In this document: one piece after another, positions 1 through 5,971 of the stretch
Position numbering within the stretch: the first letter of the stretch is position 1
Layout: every line of letters begins with the position of its first letter
Source: Brevundimonas sp. UBA986
Lineage (GTDB): Bacteria; Pseudomonadota; Alphaproteobacteria; Caulobacterales; Caulobacteraceae
Length of the DNA stretch: 10,579 nt
NCBI GenBank assembly: GCA_002292165.1
Contig: DBBK01000208.1
Span: 2,510 to 13,088, forward strand
Direction: 5' to 3'
Notes under the pieces: model-generated
What the model saw: only the letters and a program-made list of their open reading frames with translations
Told to the model about the DNA's origin: nothing
The model's database searches: none
Made by a program: the position numbers and the translations under genes

Positions 1-1361
1 ATCAGGCCGACGAAGGTCTCGCCGTCCAGCACGATGGCCACCCGGTCGCGGTCGAACAGCGGGATCAGGGCGTCCAGCGGCTCATTGACCTGCACTGTGT
101 CCAGATCGCGGGTCATGGCCGAGGAGACGGGCTTCCTGAACCGCTCCGCCCGGGTGATCTCGTCGGTGTTCATGATGTGGACGATGTCGCTCTCGTCCAG
201 GATGCCGACCAGGCGGCCGTCCTGAATGACCGGCAGCTGGGACACGTCGTTGGAGCGCATCCGCTTGAAGGCGCTGTCGAGGCTGTCGTCAGGACCCGCG
301 ACCACCACCTCGCCGTCGGCGTACTTGCGGCTGATCAGGTCCGAGAGGTTGCCCATGATCGGGTCGTCGCCCAGCCCCTGATCGGCCAGCCAGGCGTCGT
401 TATAGACCTTGGACAGATACTTGGCGCCCGTGTCGCAGACCAGGGTCACGCAGCGCTTCGGCTCGGTCTGCTCGCGGCACCAGCGCAGGGCTGTGGCCAG
501 AAGCGTGCCCGAGGACGAGCCCGCCAGAATGCCTTCCTTGAGCAGCAGCTCGCGCACCGCCGCGATCGCCTCGGCGTCTGGGATGGAATAGGCCTTGTCG
601 ATCAGGCTCATGTCGGCGGTGTCCGGCACGAAGTTCTGGCCGATGCCCTCGACGGTGTAGCTGCCCTCCGGCCCCGGAACGCCCTCGTTGACGATGCCCG
701 CCAGGGTCGAGCCGACCGGGTCGGCCAAGATGATCTGGGCGTTCGAGCCCACGCTCTTCAGGAACTGGGCCGTGCCCGTGATGGTGCCGCCCGAGCCGAT
801 GCCGGCGACGAAGGCGTCGACGTCATGATCCAGCTGCTCCCAGATCTCCGGCCCCGTGGTCTTCACATGGGCGGCCGAGTTGGCCTCATTGGCGAACTGG
901 TTGACGTAGTAGCCGCCCGGGATCTGCTGGGCCAGGCGCTCGGCCATGTCGGTATAGTAGTCGGGGTGGCCGTGCGGCACGTCCGACCGGGTCAGCCGCA
1001 CATCGGCGCCCATGGCCCGCAGGTGCTGGATCTTCTCCTTGGACATCTTGTCGGGGATGACCAGCAGGACCTTGTAGCCCTTGTTCTGGCCCACCAGCGT
1101 CAGGGCCAGACCGGTGTTGCCCGCCGTGGCCTCCACGATGGTGCCGCCGGGTTTGAGCCAGCCCTCCTTCTCGGCCGCCTCGATCATCGACAGGGCGATG
1201 CGATCCTTGATCGAGCCGCCGGGGTTCTGGGCCTCCAGCTTCAGGAACAGACGGCACTTGCCTGTGTCGATCCGCGTCACCTCGACCATCGGCGTCTTGC
1301 CGATCAGGTCCAGCAGGGAGCCCGAGGGCTTGCTGAGGGTGGGCGTCTCGGCGATGGGCAT
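1..1361 (-). CDS. Cystathionine beta-synthase (3' end cut by window edge)
   Basis: PLP enzyme that condenses serine and homocysteine into cystathionine (transsulfuration), in the cytoplasm. The frame opens at ATG 1361 and stays open to base 1 (453 full codons), so it lacks only a short C-terminal tail. The fold-type II core (about residues 10-320) shows NPGGSIKDR with Schiff-base Lys52, the phosphate/substrate loop ATAGNTG (SGNTG in many relatives), GSGGTITG, VEGIGQNFVP and a C-terminal AGSSSGT. After a linker, two CBS-domain repeats follow (about 340-395 and 410 to the edge), seen as VSQLPVIQDGRLVGILDESD and AIVLDGETFVGL. The N-terminal haem domain of animal CBS is absent. VEGIG and the CBS pair favour cystathionine beta-synthase over cysteine synthase, though activity on O-acetylserine cannot be excluded. 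A Shine-Dalgarno CGGAGA lies 5 nt before ATG. A TTGACC at 1412-1417 (minus) could be a -35, but no -10 fits. Confidence 0.93.
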   Translation of the reverse strand, partial: MPIAETPTLSKPSGSLLDLIGKTPMVEVTRIDTGKCRLFLKLEAQNPGGSIKDRIALSMIEAAEKEGWLKPGGTIVEATAGNTGLALTLVGQNKGYKVLLVIPDKMSKEKIQHLRAMGADVRLTRSDVPHGHPDYYTDMAERLAQQIPGGYYVNQFANEANSAAHVKTTGPEIWEQLDHDVDAFVAGIGSGGTITGTAQFLKSVGSNAQIILADPVGSTLAGIVNEGVPGPEGSYTVEGIGQNFVPDTADMSLIDKAYSIPDAEAIAAVRELLLKEGILAGSSSGTLLATALRWCREQTEPKRCVTLVCDTGAKYLSKVYNDAWLADQGLGDDPIMGNLSDLISRKYADGEVVVAGPDDSLDSAFKRMRSNDVSQLPVIQDGRLVGILDESDIVHIMNTDEITRAERFRKPVSSAMTRDLDTVQVNEPLDALIPLFDRDRVAIVLDGETFVGL

Positions 1362-1456
1362 GGGGGTCTCCGTGGCAACTATGGGCGAAGGCTGGTCGCC
1401 ACGCCGGATAAGGTCAAATCACGCACGATCCTGCCCCGCCGCCGCCTCGTGCGGCC

Positions 1457-2020
1457 TCAGCGCGAGCGTTTCCGGACCCACATGGCGGCATCGGCCTCGG
1501 CCAGCCAGGTTTCCGCATCGGGCTGGCCGCTCCAGGCGCGCACCCCGAAGGAGCCGCCCAGACCGGTCGGCTCCCCGTTCCAGACGAAGCCGTCGCCGCC
1601 GATGGTCTCGGCCAGTCGTCTGGCCTTGTCGCGGCCTTCCTCGACGCCGGCGTTCAGCATCAGCAGGGCGAACTCATCGCCGCCCAGCCGCCCGACCGCA
1701 TCCGATTCGCGCACATTGGCCATCAGCAGCTCGGCGATCCACACCAGGGCCGCATCCCCGGCCGCATGGCCCATCCGGTCGTTGACGCCCTTGAACCCGT
1801 CCAGATCCAGATACAGCAGCACCGCCGGCGCCTCGTATCGGTTGCACCAGGCCATGGTCCGGTTCATCGCCGCGACGAAGCCGCGCCGGTTCAGAACCGG
1901 GGTCAGGACGTCGTGATCCGCCGCCGCCTCGGCCGCCTCGGCGCGCTTGCGCAGAGCCTCCACCTCGGCGCGCAGACGCTCGACTTCAGACTTCAGATCG
2001 ATGTCGGCCGCTTCGATCAC
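1457..2020 (-). CDS. Small cytoplasmic GGDEF protein, probable diguanylate cyclase
   Basis: A 187-residue protein predicted to make cyclic di-GMP from two GTP. Residues about 8-35 are rich in Glu, Arg and Ala in a heptad-like pattern, suggesting a short dimerising coiled coil; there is no signal peptide, membrane helix or sensory domain. The GGDEF domain follows directly: LTPVLNRRGF (39-48), the metal/nucleotide segment DLDGFK with Asp72, Asn80 and Asp89, the signature GGDEF at 113-117, and an intact inhibitory I-site RESD at 104-107, five residues before it. The active-site residues are therefore present. The C-terminal helix is short and ends in AAMWVRKRSR where most relatives have AMYxAKxxGRN. 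The start is GTG at 2020; a GGAG sits 11 nt upstream, rather far, so initiation may be weak. No more specific name is justified. It is divergent from purE, with 125 bp between them. Confidence 0.88.
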   Translation of the reverse strand: MIEAADIDLKSEVERLRAEVEALRKRAEAAEAAADHDVLTPVLNRRGFVAAMNRTMAWCNRYEAPAVLLYLDLDGFKGVNDRMGHAAGDAALVWIAELLMANVRESDAVGRLGGDEFALLMLNAGVEEGRDKARRLAETIGGDGFVWNGEPTGLGGSFGVRAWSGQPDAETWLAEADAAMWVRKRSR

Positions 2021-2056
2021 GGTCGGCGAAACTCCGGGAGGCCGCGACTCACTGGG

Positions 2057-2083
2057 TCGACGGAATGAACCTCATGCTAGCGC
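2057..2083 (+). promoter_or_regulatory. Candidate sigma-73 promoter for purEK
   Basis: TCGACGG (2057-2063) matches six of seven positions of the Caulobacter -35 TTGACGS. After 12 nt, GCTAGCGC (2076-2083) matches the -10 GCTANAWC at GCTA and the final C. Spacing lies within the known 10-14 range and would put a start near 2090, about 55 nt before purE. Seen by eye only. Confidence 0.38.
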
Positions 2084-2101
2084 CCTTGGTTGCGGGCGCA
2101 A
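2074..2101 (-). promoter_or_regulatory. Candidate divergent promoter for the GGDEF gene
   Basis: Read on the minus strand: TTGCGCC (2101-2095), a 13-nt spacer, then GCTAGCAT (2081-2074). The -10 is the same GCTAGC palindrome used by the candidate purE promoter, while the -35 match is only about four of seven. It would give a leader of roughly 45 nt before GTG 2020. Confidence 0.28.
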
Positions 2102-2145
2102 CGCGTGTGCTGTAACGGGCCGCTTTCCGCGACAGGAGCCTCAGC

Positions 2146-2637
2146 ATGGCGACCTCTTCGACGCCGGTGGCGATCATCATGGGCAGCCGGTCCGACTGGC
2201 CGACGATGAAGCACGCCGCCGATGCGCTCGACGCCCTGGGCGTCAGCTGGGAAGCCAAGGTCGTCTCGGCCCACCGCACGCCCCAGCGCCTGTATGAGGT
2301 CGCCACGGGCGCCAAGGCCGCCGGCTTCAAGCTGATCATCGCCGGCGCGGGCGGCGCGGCCCACCTGCCCGGCATGGCCGCCTCCATGACCGAGCTGCCG
2401 GTGCTCGGCGTGCCGGTGCAGTCGAAGGCCCTCAGCGGCCTCGATTCCCTGCTCTCGATCGTCCAGATGCCCGGCGGCGTGCCCGTCGCCACCCTGGCCA
2501 TCGGCGAGGCGGGCGCGAAGAACGCCGGCCTGCTCGCCGCCCAGATCCTGGCCCTGTCGGACGAGGCCCTCGCCGAACGCCTCTCCGCCTACCGCGTCGC
2601 CCAGACCGAGGCGGTCGCCGAGACGGTCGAGGACTGA
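2146..2637 (+). CDS. purE: N5-carboxyaminoimidazole ribonucleotide mutase PurE
   Basis: Converts N5-CAIR to CAIR in de novo purine synthesis, using the product of PurK encoded next. The 163 residues are the usual length for class I (bacterial) PurE. Motifs in order: GSRSDWPTM (13-21) for phosphate binding, SAHRTP (41-46) with the catalytic-loop histidine His43, GAGGAAHLPGM (67-77), SKALSGLDSLLSIVQMP (93-109) and AIGEAGAKNA (118-127). Class I enzymes act as octamers in the cytoplasm. The start ATG 2146 is supported by AGGAG at 2134-2138 with 7-nt spacing, and the upstream frame offers nothing conserved. The TGA stop at 2635-2637 directly abuts the GTG of purK, indicating one transcript and coupled translation. 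A candidate sigma-73 promoter lies about 65-90 bp upstream. Confidence 0.97.
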   Translation: MATSSTPVAIIMGSRSDWPTMKHAADALDALGVSWEAKVVSAHRTPQRLYEVATGAKAAGFKLIIAGAGGAAHLPGMAASMTELPVLGVPVQSKALSGLDSLLSIVQMPGGVPVATLAIGEAGAKNAGLLAAQILALSDEALAERLSAYRVAQTEAVAETVED

Positions 2638-3717
2638 GTGACCCTTCCCCTGCCCCCCGGTTCGACCATCGGCATCCTCGGCGGCGGCCAGCTGGGCCGG
2701 ATGCTGTCCCAGGCCGCCTCGAAGCTGGGCTTCGACGTCGTCATCCTCGATCCGGAAGAGAACTCCCCGGCCGGTCGCGTCTCGCGCGGCCAGATCGTCG
2801 CCGCCTATGACGATCCCACCGCCCTGACGGTGCTGGGCCGGGTCTCCGACGTCGTCACCTTCGAGTTCGAGAACGTCCCGGCCGCCTCGGTCGAGACCCT
2901 GGCCGGCGCCGGCGCCCTGGTCGCGCCCGGACCGACCGCGCTTTCGACCGCCCAGGACCGGGTCGTCGAAAAGACCTTCCTCAACGCCGTGGGCGCCACC
3001 ACCGTCGACTTCGCCCAGGTGGACACGGTCGACGACCTGACCGCCGGTCTGGAGCGTCTGGGCGTCCCCGCCCTGCTCAAGACCCGCCGCGAGGGCTACG
3101 ACGGCAAGGGCCAGATCTGGATCCGCAACGCCTCCGAGGCCGCCGACGCCTTCGCCGCCATCGGCGAGCGCCCCGCCATCCTCGAGGCGAAGGCCGCCTT
3201 CAAACGCGAGCTCTCGGTCATCGCCGCCCGCGGCCATGACGGTTCGGTCGCCGTCTATCCGCTGGGTGAGAACCACCACGCCAACGGCGTCCTCTCCACC
3301 ACCCTCGCCCCGACCAGGGTGGATGCGAAGACCTCGGCCCGCGCCATCGAGATCGCCGAAGCCATCCTCGACGGCCTCGACTACATCGGCGTCATCGGGG
3401 TGGAGCTGTTCGACCTTGGGAAAGGCGTGCTGCTGGTCAATGAGATCGCCCCGCGCGTCCACAACACCGGCCACTGGACCCAGGACGGCTGCGTCTGCGA
3501 CCAGTTCGAACAGCACATCCGCGCCATCGCCGGCTGGCCTCTGGGCCCGACCGCCGCCCACGCCCGTATCGAGATGACCAATCTGCTCGGCGACGCCGTC
3601 GACCAGTGGGCCGCTCTCGCCGCCGAACCGAACGCCCGCCTGCACCTCTACGGCAAGACCGACGCCCGCCCGGGCCGCAAGATGGCGCATGTGAACCGGG
3701 TGCTCGGCAAGGCCTGA
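2638..3717 (+). CDS. purK: N5-CAIR synthetase PurK (ATP-grasp)
   Basis: Uses ATP and bicarbonate to carboxylate AIR to N5-CAIR, the substrate of PurE. 359 residues, normal for the family. Visible: N-terminal nucleotide-binding-like loop GILGGGQLGRM (12-22), TFEFENVP (74-81), QDRVVEK (106-112), glycine-rich ATP-grasp loop KTRREGYDGKGQ (148-159), and the metal-binding block VNEIAPRVHNTGHWT (267-281) with Glu269 and Asn268, followed by a DQFEQHIRA helix. Near the C terminus, HLYGKTDARPGRKMAHVN carries Ala where most relatives have Gly (usual GRKMGHVN), a mild change. The start is GTG 2638, immediately after the purE TGA, with GAGG at 2629-2632 as ribosome site. A 6-bp hairpin AAGGCC/GGCCTT (3709-3714 with 3734-3739) spans the stop but has no U-tract, so read-through into the next gene is possible. 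Confidence 0.97.
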   Translation: MTLPLPPGSTIGILGGGQLGRMLSQAASKLGFDVVILDPEENSPAGRVSRGQIVAAYDDPTALTVLGRVSDVVTFEFENVPAASVETLAGAGALVAPGPTALSTAQDRVVEKTFLNAVGATTVDFAQVDTVDDLTAGLERLGVPALLKTRREGYDGKGQIWIRNASEAADAFAAIGERPAILEAKAAFKRELSVIAARGHDGSVAVYPLGENHHANGVLSTTLAPTRVDAKTSARAIEIAEAILDGLDYIGVIGVELFDLGKGVLLVNEIAPRVHNTGHWTQDGCVCDQFEQHIRAIAGWPLGPTAAHARIEMTNLLGDAVDQWAALAAEPNARLHLYGKTDARPGRKMAHVNRVLGKA

Positions 3718-3821
3718 CTCCGATGAGGGCGACGGCCTTCGTCATGCAAAGATAACGTCAGGGTCCAGGCCCCGTCATCCGCACCGGCCCATGCTCTCCT
3801 GAACCGTCCCAGGAGACCGCC

Positions 3822-4607
3822 GTGGCCGCCCCTCGTCCAAACGCACCGTCATCGCCGCTGAACGCCATGTTGAACAAGGTGCCGGAGGTGACCCTCTGGT
3901 TCTGGGCCATCAAGATCCTGTCGACGACCATCGGCGAGGCCGCGGCCGACTACCTGTCCTTCAACCTCGGCATGGGGCTGGAAGGCACGACCCTGATCAT
4001 GGGGCTGTTGCTGGTCGCCATGCTGGCGTTCCAGCTACGCACCCGCCGCTGCCTGCCCCTGATCTACTGGTTCACCGTCGTGCTCGTCAGCATCGTCGGC
4101 ACGCTGGCGACGGACCTCCTCACCGACCGGTTCGGCGTCAGCCTGTTCGTCTCGACGGCCGTGTTCTCGGTGTCCCTGCTGGCCATCTTCGCGATCTGGT
4201 GGCGACGTGAGCACACGCTGTCGATCCATCACATCGACACGCCCGCGCGCGAGCGCTTCTACTGGCTGACGGTGCTGGTGACCTTCGCGCTCGGCACGGC
4301 GGCCGGCGACCTGACCTCGGAAGCGCTGAGCTGGGGCTACGGCCTCTCGGCCCTGATTTACGGCAGCCTGATCGTGCTCGCCGCCGCGGCGCATTGGGGA
4401 TTGCGCGCCAACCCGGTGCTGATCTTCTGGGTCGTCTATGTCCTGACCCGGCCCTTCGGCGCCTCGATCGGCGACCTGCTGGCCCAGCCGGCGTCCAACG
4501 GCGGTCTCGGCCTGGGCGCGCCGATGGTCAGCGCCGTGTTCGCCGTCCTGATCGCCGCCCTCGTCGGCTGGCTGGCGCTCCGGGACCGGCGATCCCGGCC
4601 TGCCTAG
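3822..4607 (+). CDS. COG4705-type integral membrane protein, four internal repeats
   Basis: I recognise this as the uncharacterised COG4705-type membrane family; function unknown. The 261 residues form about eight hydrophobic helices arranged as four repeats of two. Each repeat carries an aromatic-Trp pair and an exact W-x9-G-x4-D pattern: W28/G38/D43, W83/G93/D98, W148/G158/D163 and W203/G213/D218, so four acidic residues fall at equivalent places near or inside membrane segments. The first repeat opens with the family signature KVPEVTLWFW and TTIGEAAADYL. Such symmetry suggests a channel or transporter, possibly for a cation, but that is inference. The start GTG 3822 has AGGAGA at 3811-3816 with 5-nt spacing; the alternative ATG at 3867 lacks such a site. 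It lies 104 bp after purK with no clear promoter or terminator between. Its TAG stop overlaps the stop of coq9 on the other strand. Confidence 0.85.
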   Translation: MAAPRPNAPSSPLNAMLNKVPEVTLWFWAIKILSTTIGEAAADYLSFNLGMGLEGTTLIMGLLLVAMLAFQLRTRRCLPLIYWFTVVLVSIVGTLATDLLTDRFGVSLFVSTAVFSVSLLAIFAIWWRREHTLSIHHIDTPARERFYWLTVLVTFALGTAAGDLTSEALSWGYGLSALIYGSLIVLAAAAHWGLRANPVLIFWVVYVLTRPFGASIGDLLAQPASNGGLGLGAPMVSAVFAVLIAALVGWLALRDRRSRPA

Positions 4608-5278
4608 CCCGCCGCCCCGTACCGCAGCCTGCTCAGCACATCCGTGACCTTGCGCAGCGGGGCCTCGAAGTCCTTGCCGGCCTTCCACTTCTCGAAGGTC
4701 ATGACGTTCTCGATCCGGGCGGCGACGAAGGCTTCGGCCGCCTCCGGCCCATCGAACAGCCGCATGGTCAGGGCCGGGATCAGGATGCCCGACAGGATCG
4801 CCCGCTTGGAATAGTGGTTCCAGTCCGTCGCCGTATCCCCGGCCCAGCGCCAGATCATGTCGGCGCTCTCCCAGGCCAGCGACAGGCCCAGGTCCACATT
4901 GGTCGGCAGGGCCAGGAAGGCGGCGCAGCGCTTCGTGGCCTCCAGATGGGCAACGCCAGCCTCGATTCGCACCGAGACCGCCTTCGCGATTCGCTCGCGG
5001 ATCTTCAGCGTCTCCGGCGGGGTCGCCTTCAGGGCCTCCAGCGTCATCGCATCGTGCCGCCGCGACAGCAGGGCCGCCAGGTCGCGCGGGCCGTTGGGCA
5101 GCAGCAGTTCCTCGTCGCCGCGCGACAGCCCCTCGGCCTCGCAGGCCGCCCGGACCAGCCGCGAATTCCAGCCAAATGTCGGCGCACGCTGGATCGCGGC
5201 GTCCAGCACCGTCTGCTCCATGCGGTCGGCCCAATCCGGCTGCGGGGCTTCGTTCGACAGGTGCGGGGCTTCGGTCAT
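4604..5278 (-). CDS. coq9: COQ9 family ubiquinone biosynthesis protein
   Basis: COQ9 proteins bind lipid and, in mitochondria, deliver the quinone intermediate to the COQ7 hydroxylase; the bacterial role is inferred from this. The 224-residue protein has the family pattern: FGWNSRLVRAACEAEGLS (35-52), GDEELLLPNGPRDL (54-67), LKIRERIAKAV (91-101), LALPTNVDLGLSL (122-134), then the most conserved block WESADMIWRWAGDTATDWN (136-154) followed by HYSKRAILSG, and RIENVMTFEKWKA near the end. The N-terminal half is TetR-like in fold in known structures. No membrane segment or signal peptide; probably peripheral on the inner membrane. The start ATG 5278 fits the family N terminus but has no Shine-Dalgarno: a T-rich stretch and a run of alternating inverted repeats precede it. 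Divergent from rpsU (about 210 bp between) and convergent with the membrane protein gene, overlapping by 4 bp. Confidence 0.93.
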   Translation of the reverse strand: MTEAPHLSNEAPQPDWADRMEQTVLDAAIQRAPTFGWNSRLVRAACEAEGLSRGDEELLLPNGPRDLAALLSRRHDAMTLEALKATPPETLKIRERIAKAVSVRIEAGVAHLEATKRCAAFLALPTNVDLGLSLAWESADMIWRWAGDTATDWNHYSKRAILSGILIPALTMRLFDGPEAAEAFVAARIENVMTFEKWKAGKDFEAPLRKVTDVLSRLRYGAAG

Positions 5279-5279
5279 A

Positions 5280-5304
5280 AAGCCAGAATAGGCTTGTCGA
5301 AGCC
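5280..5304 (-). repeat. Alternating inverted repeats abutting the coq9 start
   Basis: Read on the minus strand the leader runs GGCTT-cgac-AAGCC-tattct-GGCTT-t-ATG. The central AAGCC can pair with either flanking GGCTT, giving two mutually exclusive 5-bp hairpins (5291-5304 or 5280-5295). The second would sit one base from the coq9 start codon. The stems are short, and it is not known whether the transcript includes them. Confidence 0.4.
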
Positions 5305-5408
5305 GGGATGCGACCCCATCTGAAACCTCGCAAAAGCCTGCGGTTTGGGCGTCCGCGATCTGGACAGCCGCCCGACCTTGGTGTATTCGCCCGCCTTCGC
5401 TCGGTGGG

Positions 5409-5432
5409 CTGTCGCCCCCGGGCTGCTATTTT
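5409..5432 (+). promoter_or_regulatory. Candidate promoter for rpsU
   Basis: GCTATTTT (5425-5432), in an AT-rich patch unusual for this GC-rich DNA, resembles the Caulobacter -10 GCTANAWC. CTGTCGC (5409-5415) matches five of seven -35 positions, but the 9-nt spacer is one short of the usual range. A start near 5438 would give a leader of about 50 nt. Confidence 0.3.
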
Positions 5433-5474
5433 ATTTGTCTGCCCGTCTCCCTCACAGGACGCGGCGGGCGGCCA

Positions 5475-5480
5475 AAGGAG
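5475..5480 (+). promoter_or_regulatory. Ribosome binding site that places the rpsU start
   Basis: AAGGAG is a near-perfect Shine-Dalgarno. It lies 8 nt before CTG 5489 and 11 nt before GTA 5492. No ATG, GTG or TTG lies in the rpsU frame at a workable distance downstream, so this site points to the CTG. Confidence 0.75.
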
Positions 5481-5488
5481 AGTTCAAC

Positions 5489-5743
5489 CTGGTACAGATT
5501 TTCGTTCGCGATAATAACGTCGATCAAGCGCTGAAAGCCCTCAAGAAGAAGATGCAACGCGAAGGCAGCTTCCGTGAAATGAAGCGCCACGTGCACTACG
5601 AGAAGCCCTCGGAGAAGCGCGCCCGCCAGAAGGCCGAGGCCGTTCGTCGCGCCCGCAAGCTGGCCCGCAAGCGCGCTCAACGCGAAGGCCTGCTGCCGGC
5701 TCCGAAGCCCCGCGTCCCGGGCGCCGGCGCTCCGCGCTCCTAA
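5489..5743 (+). CDS. rpsU: 30S ribosomal protein S21, apparent CTG start
   Basis: Small basic protein of the 30S subunit, near the anti-Shine-Dalgarno region of 16S rRNA. The sequence VQIFVRDNNVDQALKALKKK, then MQREGSFREMKRHVHYEKPS and a long Arg/Lys-rich helix, is typical alphaproteobacterial S21; the last ~15 residues are Pro/Ala-rich and variable. From CTG 5489 the product is 84 residues, the usual size. The codon where initiator Met is expected is CTG (followed by GTA for Val2), and AAGGAG stands 8 nt upstream. The same frame stays open back to a TTG at 5345, but that extension (to 132 residues) would cover the ribosome site and promoter-like DNA and does not resemble S21. The gene is transcribed alone and ends in a strong terminator. 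Gene identity is near certain; the exact start is less so, since a sequencing error could mimic this. Confidence 0.95.
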   Translation: MVQIFVRDNNVDQALKALKKKMQREGSFREMKRHVHYEKPSEKRARQKAEAVRRARKLARKRAQREGLLPAPKPRVPGAGAPRS

Positions 5744-5768
5744 GCGTCTGATCCAAAATCAGAATTTT

Positions 5769-5799
5769 AAAAGGCCGCTCCTCACGGAGCGGCCTTTTT
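5769..5799 (+). terminator. Intrinsic terminator of rpsU
   Basis: A perfect 13-bp stem (AAAAGGCCGCTCC, 5769-5781, with GGAGCGGCCTTTT, 5786-5798) encloses a TCAC loop and runs into five Ts (5795-5799). It sits 26 nt after the rpsU stop. The A-run on the 5' side could make it work partly in the other direction too. Confidence 0.95.
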
Positions 5800-5810
5800 G
5801 CTGTGCGTCT

Positions 5811-5960
5811 CCTCCCCACGCGGTGGGGAGGCGGCTCCGAGCCCTTCGCGAGGAGACGGAGGGGCTCTTGAAGCCCTCGCGGCATCCCGCCTGATGCAGC
5901 GAGGGCTTGTGAAGAGCCCCTCCACCGCTGCGCGGTCCCCCTCCCCACTGCGTGGGGAGG
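5811..5960. repeat. ~150-bp palindromic intergenic element
   Basis: Both ends are small palindromes with 9-bp CCTCCCCAC/GTGGGGAGG stems and 3-nt loops (5811-5831 and 5940-5960). Because the ends are alike they also form terminal inverted repeats. Between them lies a long hairpin: GGAGGGGCTCTT (5858-5869) pairs with AAGAGCCCCTCC (5912-5923), AAGCCCTCGC (5871-5880) with GCGAGGGCTT (5899-5908), and GCATC (5882-5886) with GATGC (5893-5897), 27 bp in all with one small internal loop. There is no coding potential. It fills the gap between the rpsU terminator and the permease stop codon (5974-5972), 11 bp from the latter, so it could also end or protect the permease transcript. From memory, related GGGGAGG-type palindromes are common between genes in Caulobacterales; copy number here is untested. 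Confidence 0.8.
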
Positions 5961-5971
5961 ACACGCGTTCC

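Noticed and set aside
1441..1455. GCCGC-CTCGT-GCGGC hairpin between the GGDEF stop and the CBS gene
   Set aside because: Only a 5-bp stem and no T-run; expected by chance at this GC content.
177..1916. 579-residue open frame on the plus strand across the CBS and GGDEF genes
   Set aside because: It is antisense to two well-conserved genes, has low-complexity GC-driven composition (His, Arg, Gly, Asp, Gln), and matches no family I know. Long shadow frames are expected in DNA this GC-rich.
2077..3690. 537-residue open frame on the minus strand opposite purE-purK
   Set aside because: Composition is Gly, Asp and His rich and mirrors the purEK codons; no motif, and no ribosome site supports it.
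3718..3821. Search for a promoter before the membrane protein gene
   Set aside because: AAAGATAACG near 3750 is AT-rich but no matching -35 was found; no call made.
4035..5333. 432-residue open frame on the minus strand
   Set aside because: It is another frame of coq9 and the antisense of the membrane protein gene; both have clear families, this does not.
5345..5488. N-terminal extension of rpsU from TTG 5345
   Set aside because: It would include the AAGGAG site and AT-rich promoter-like DNA, and the extra 48 residues do not resemble S21, which is normally about 65-90 residues.
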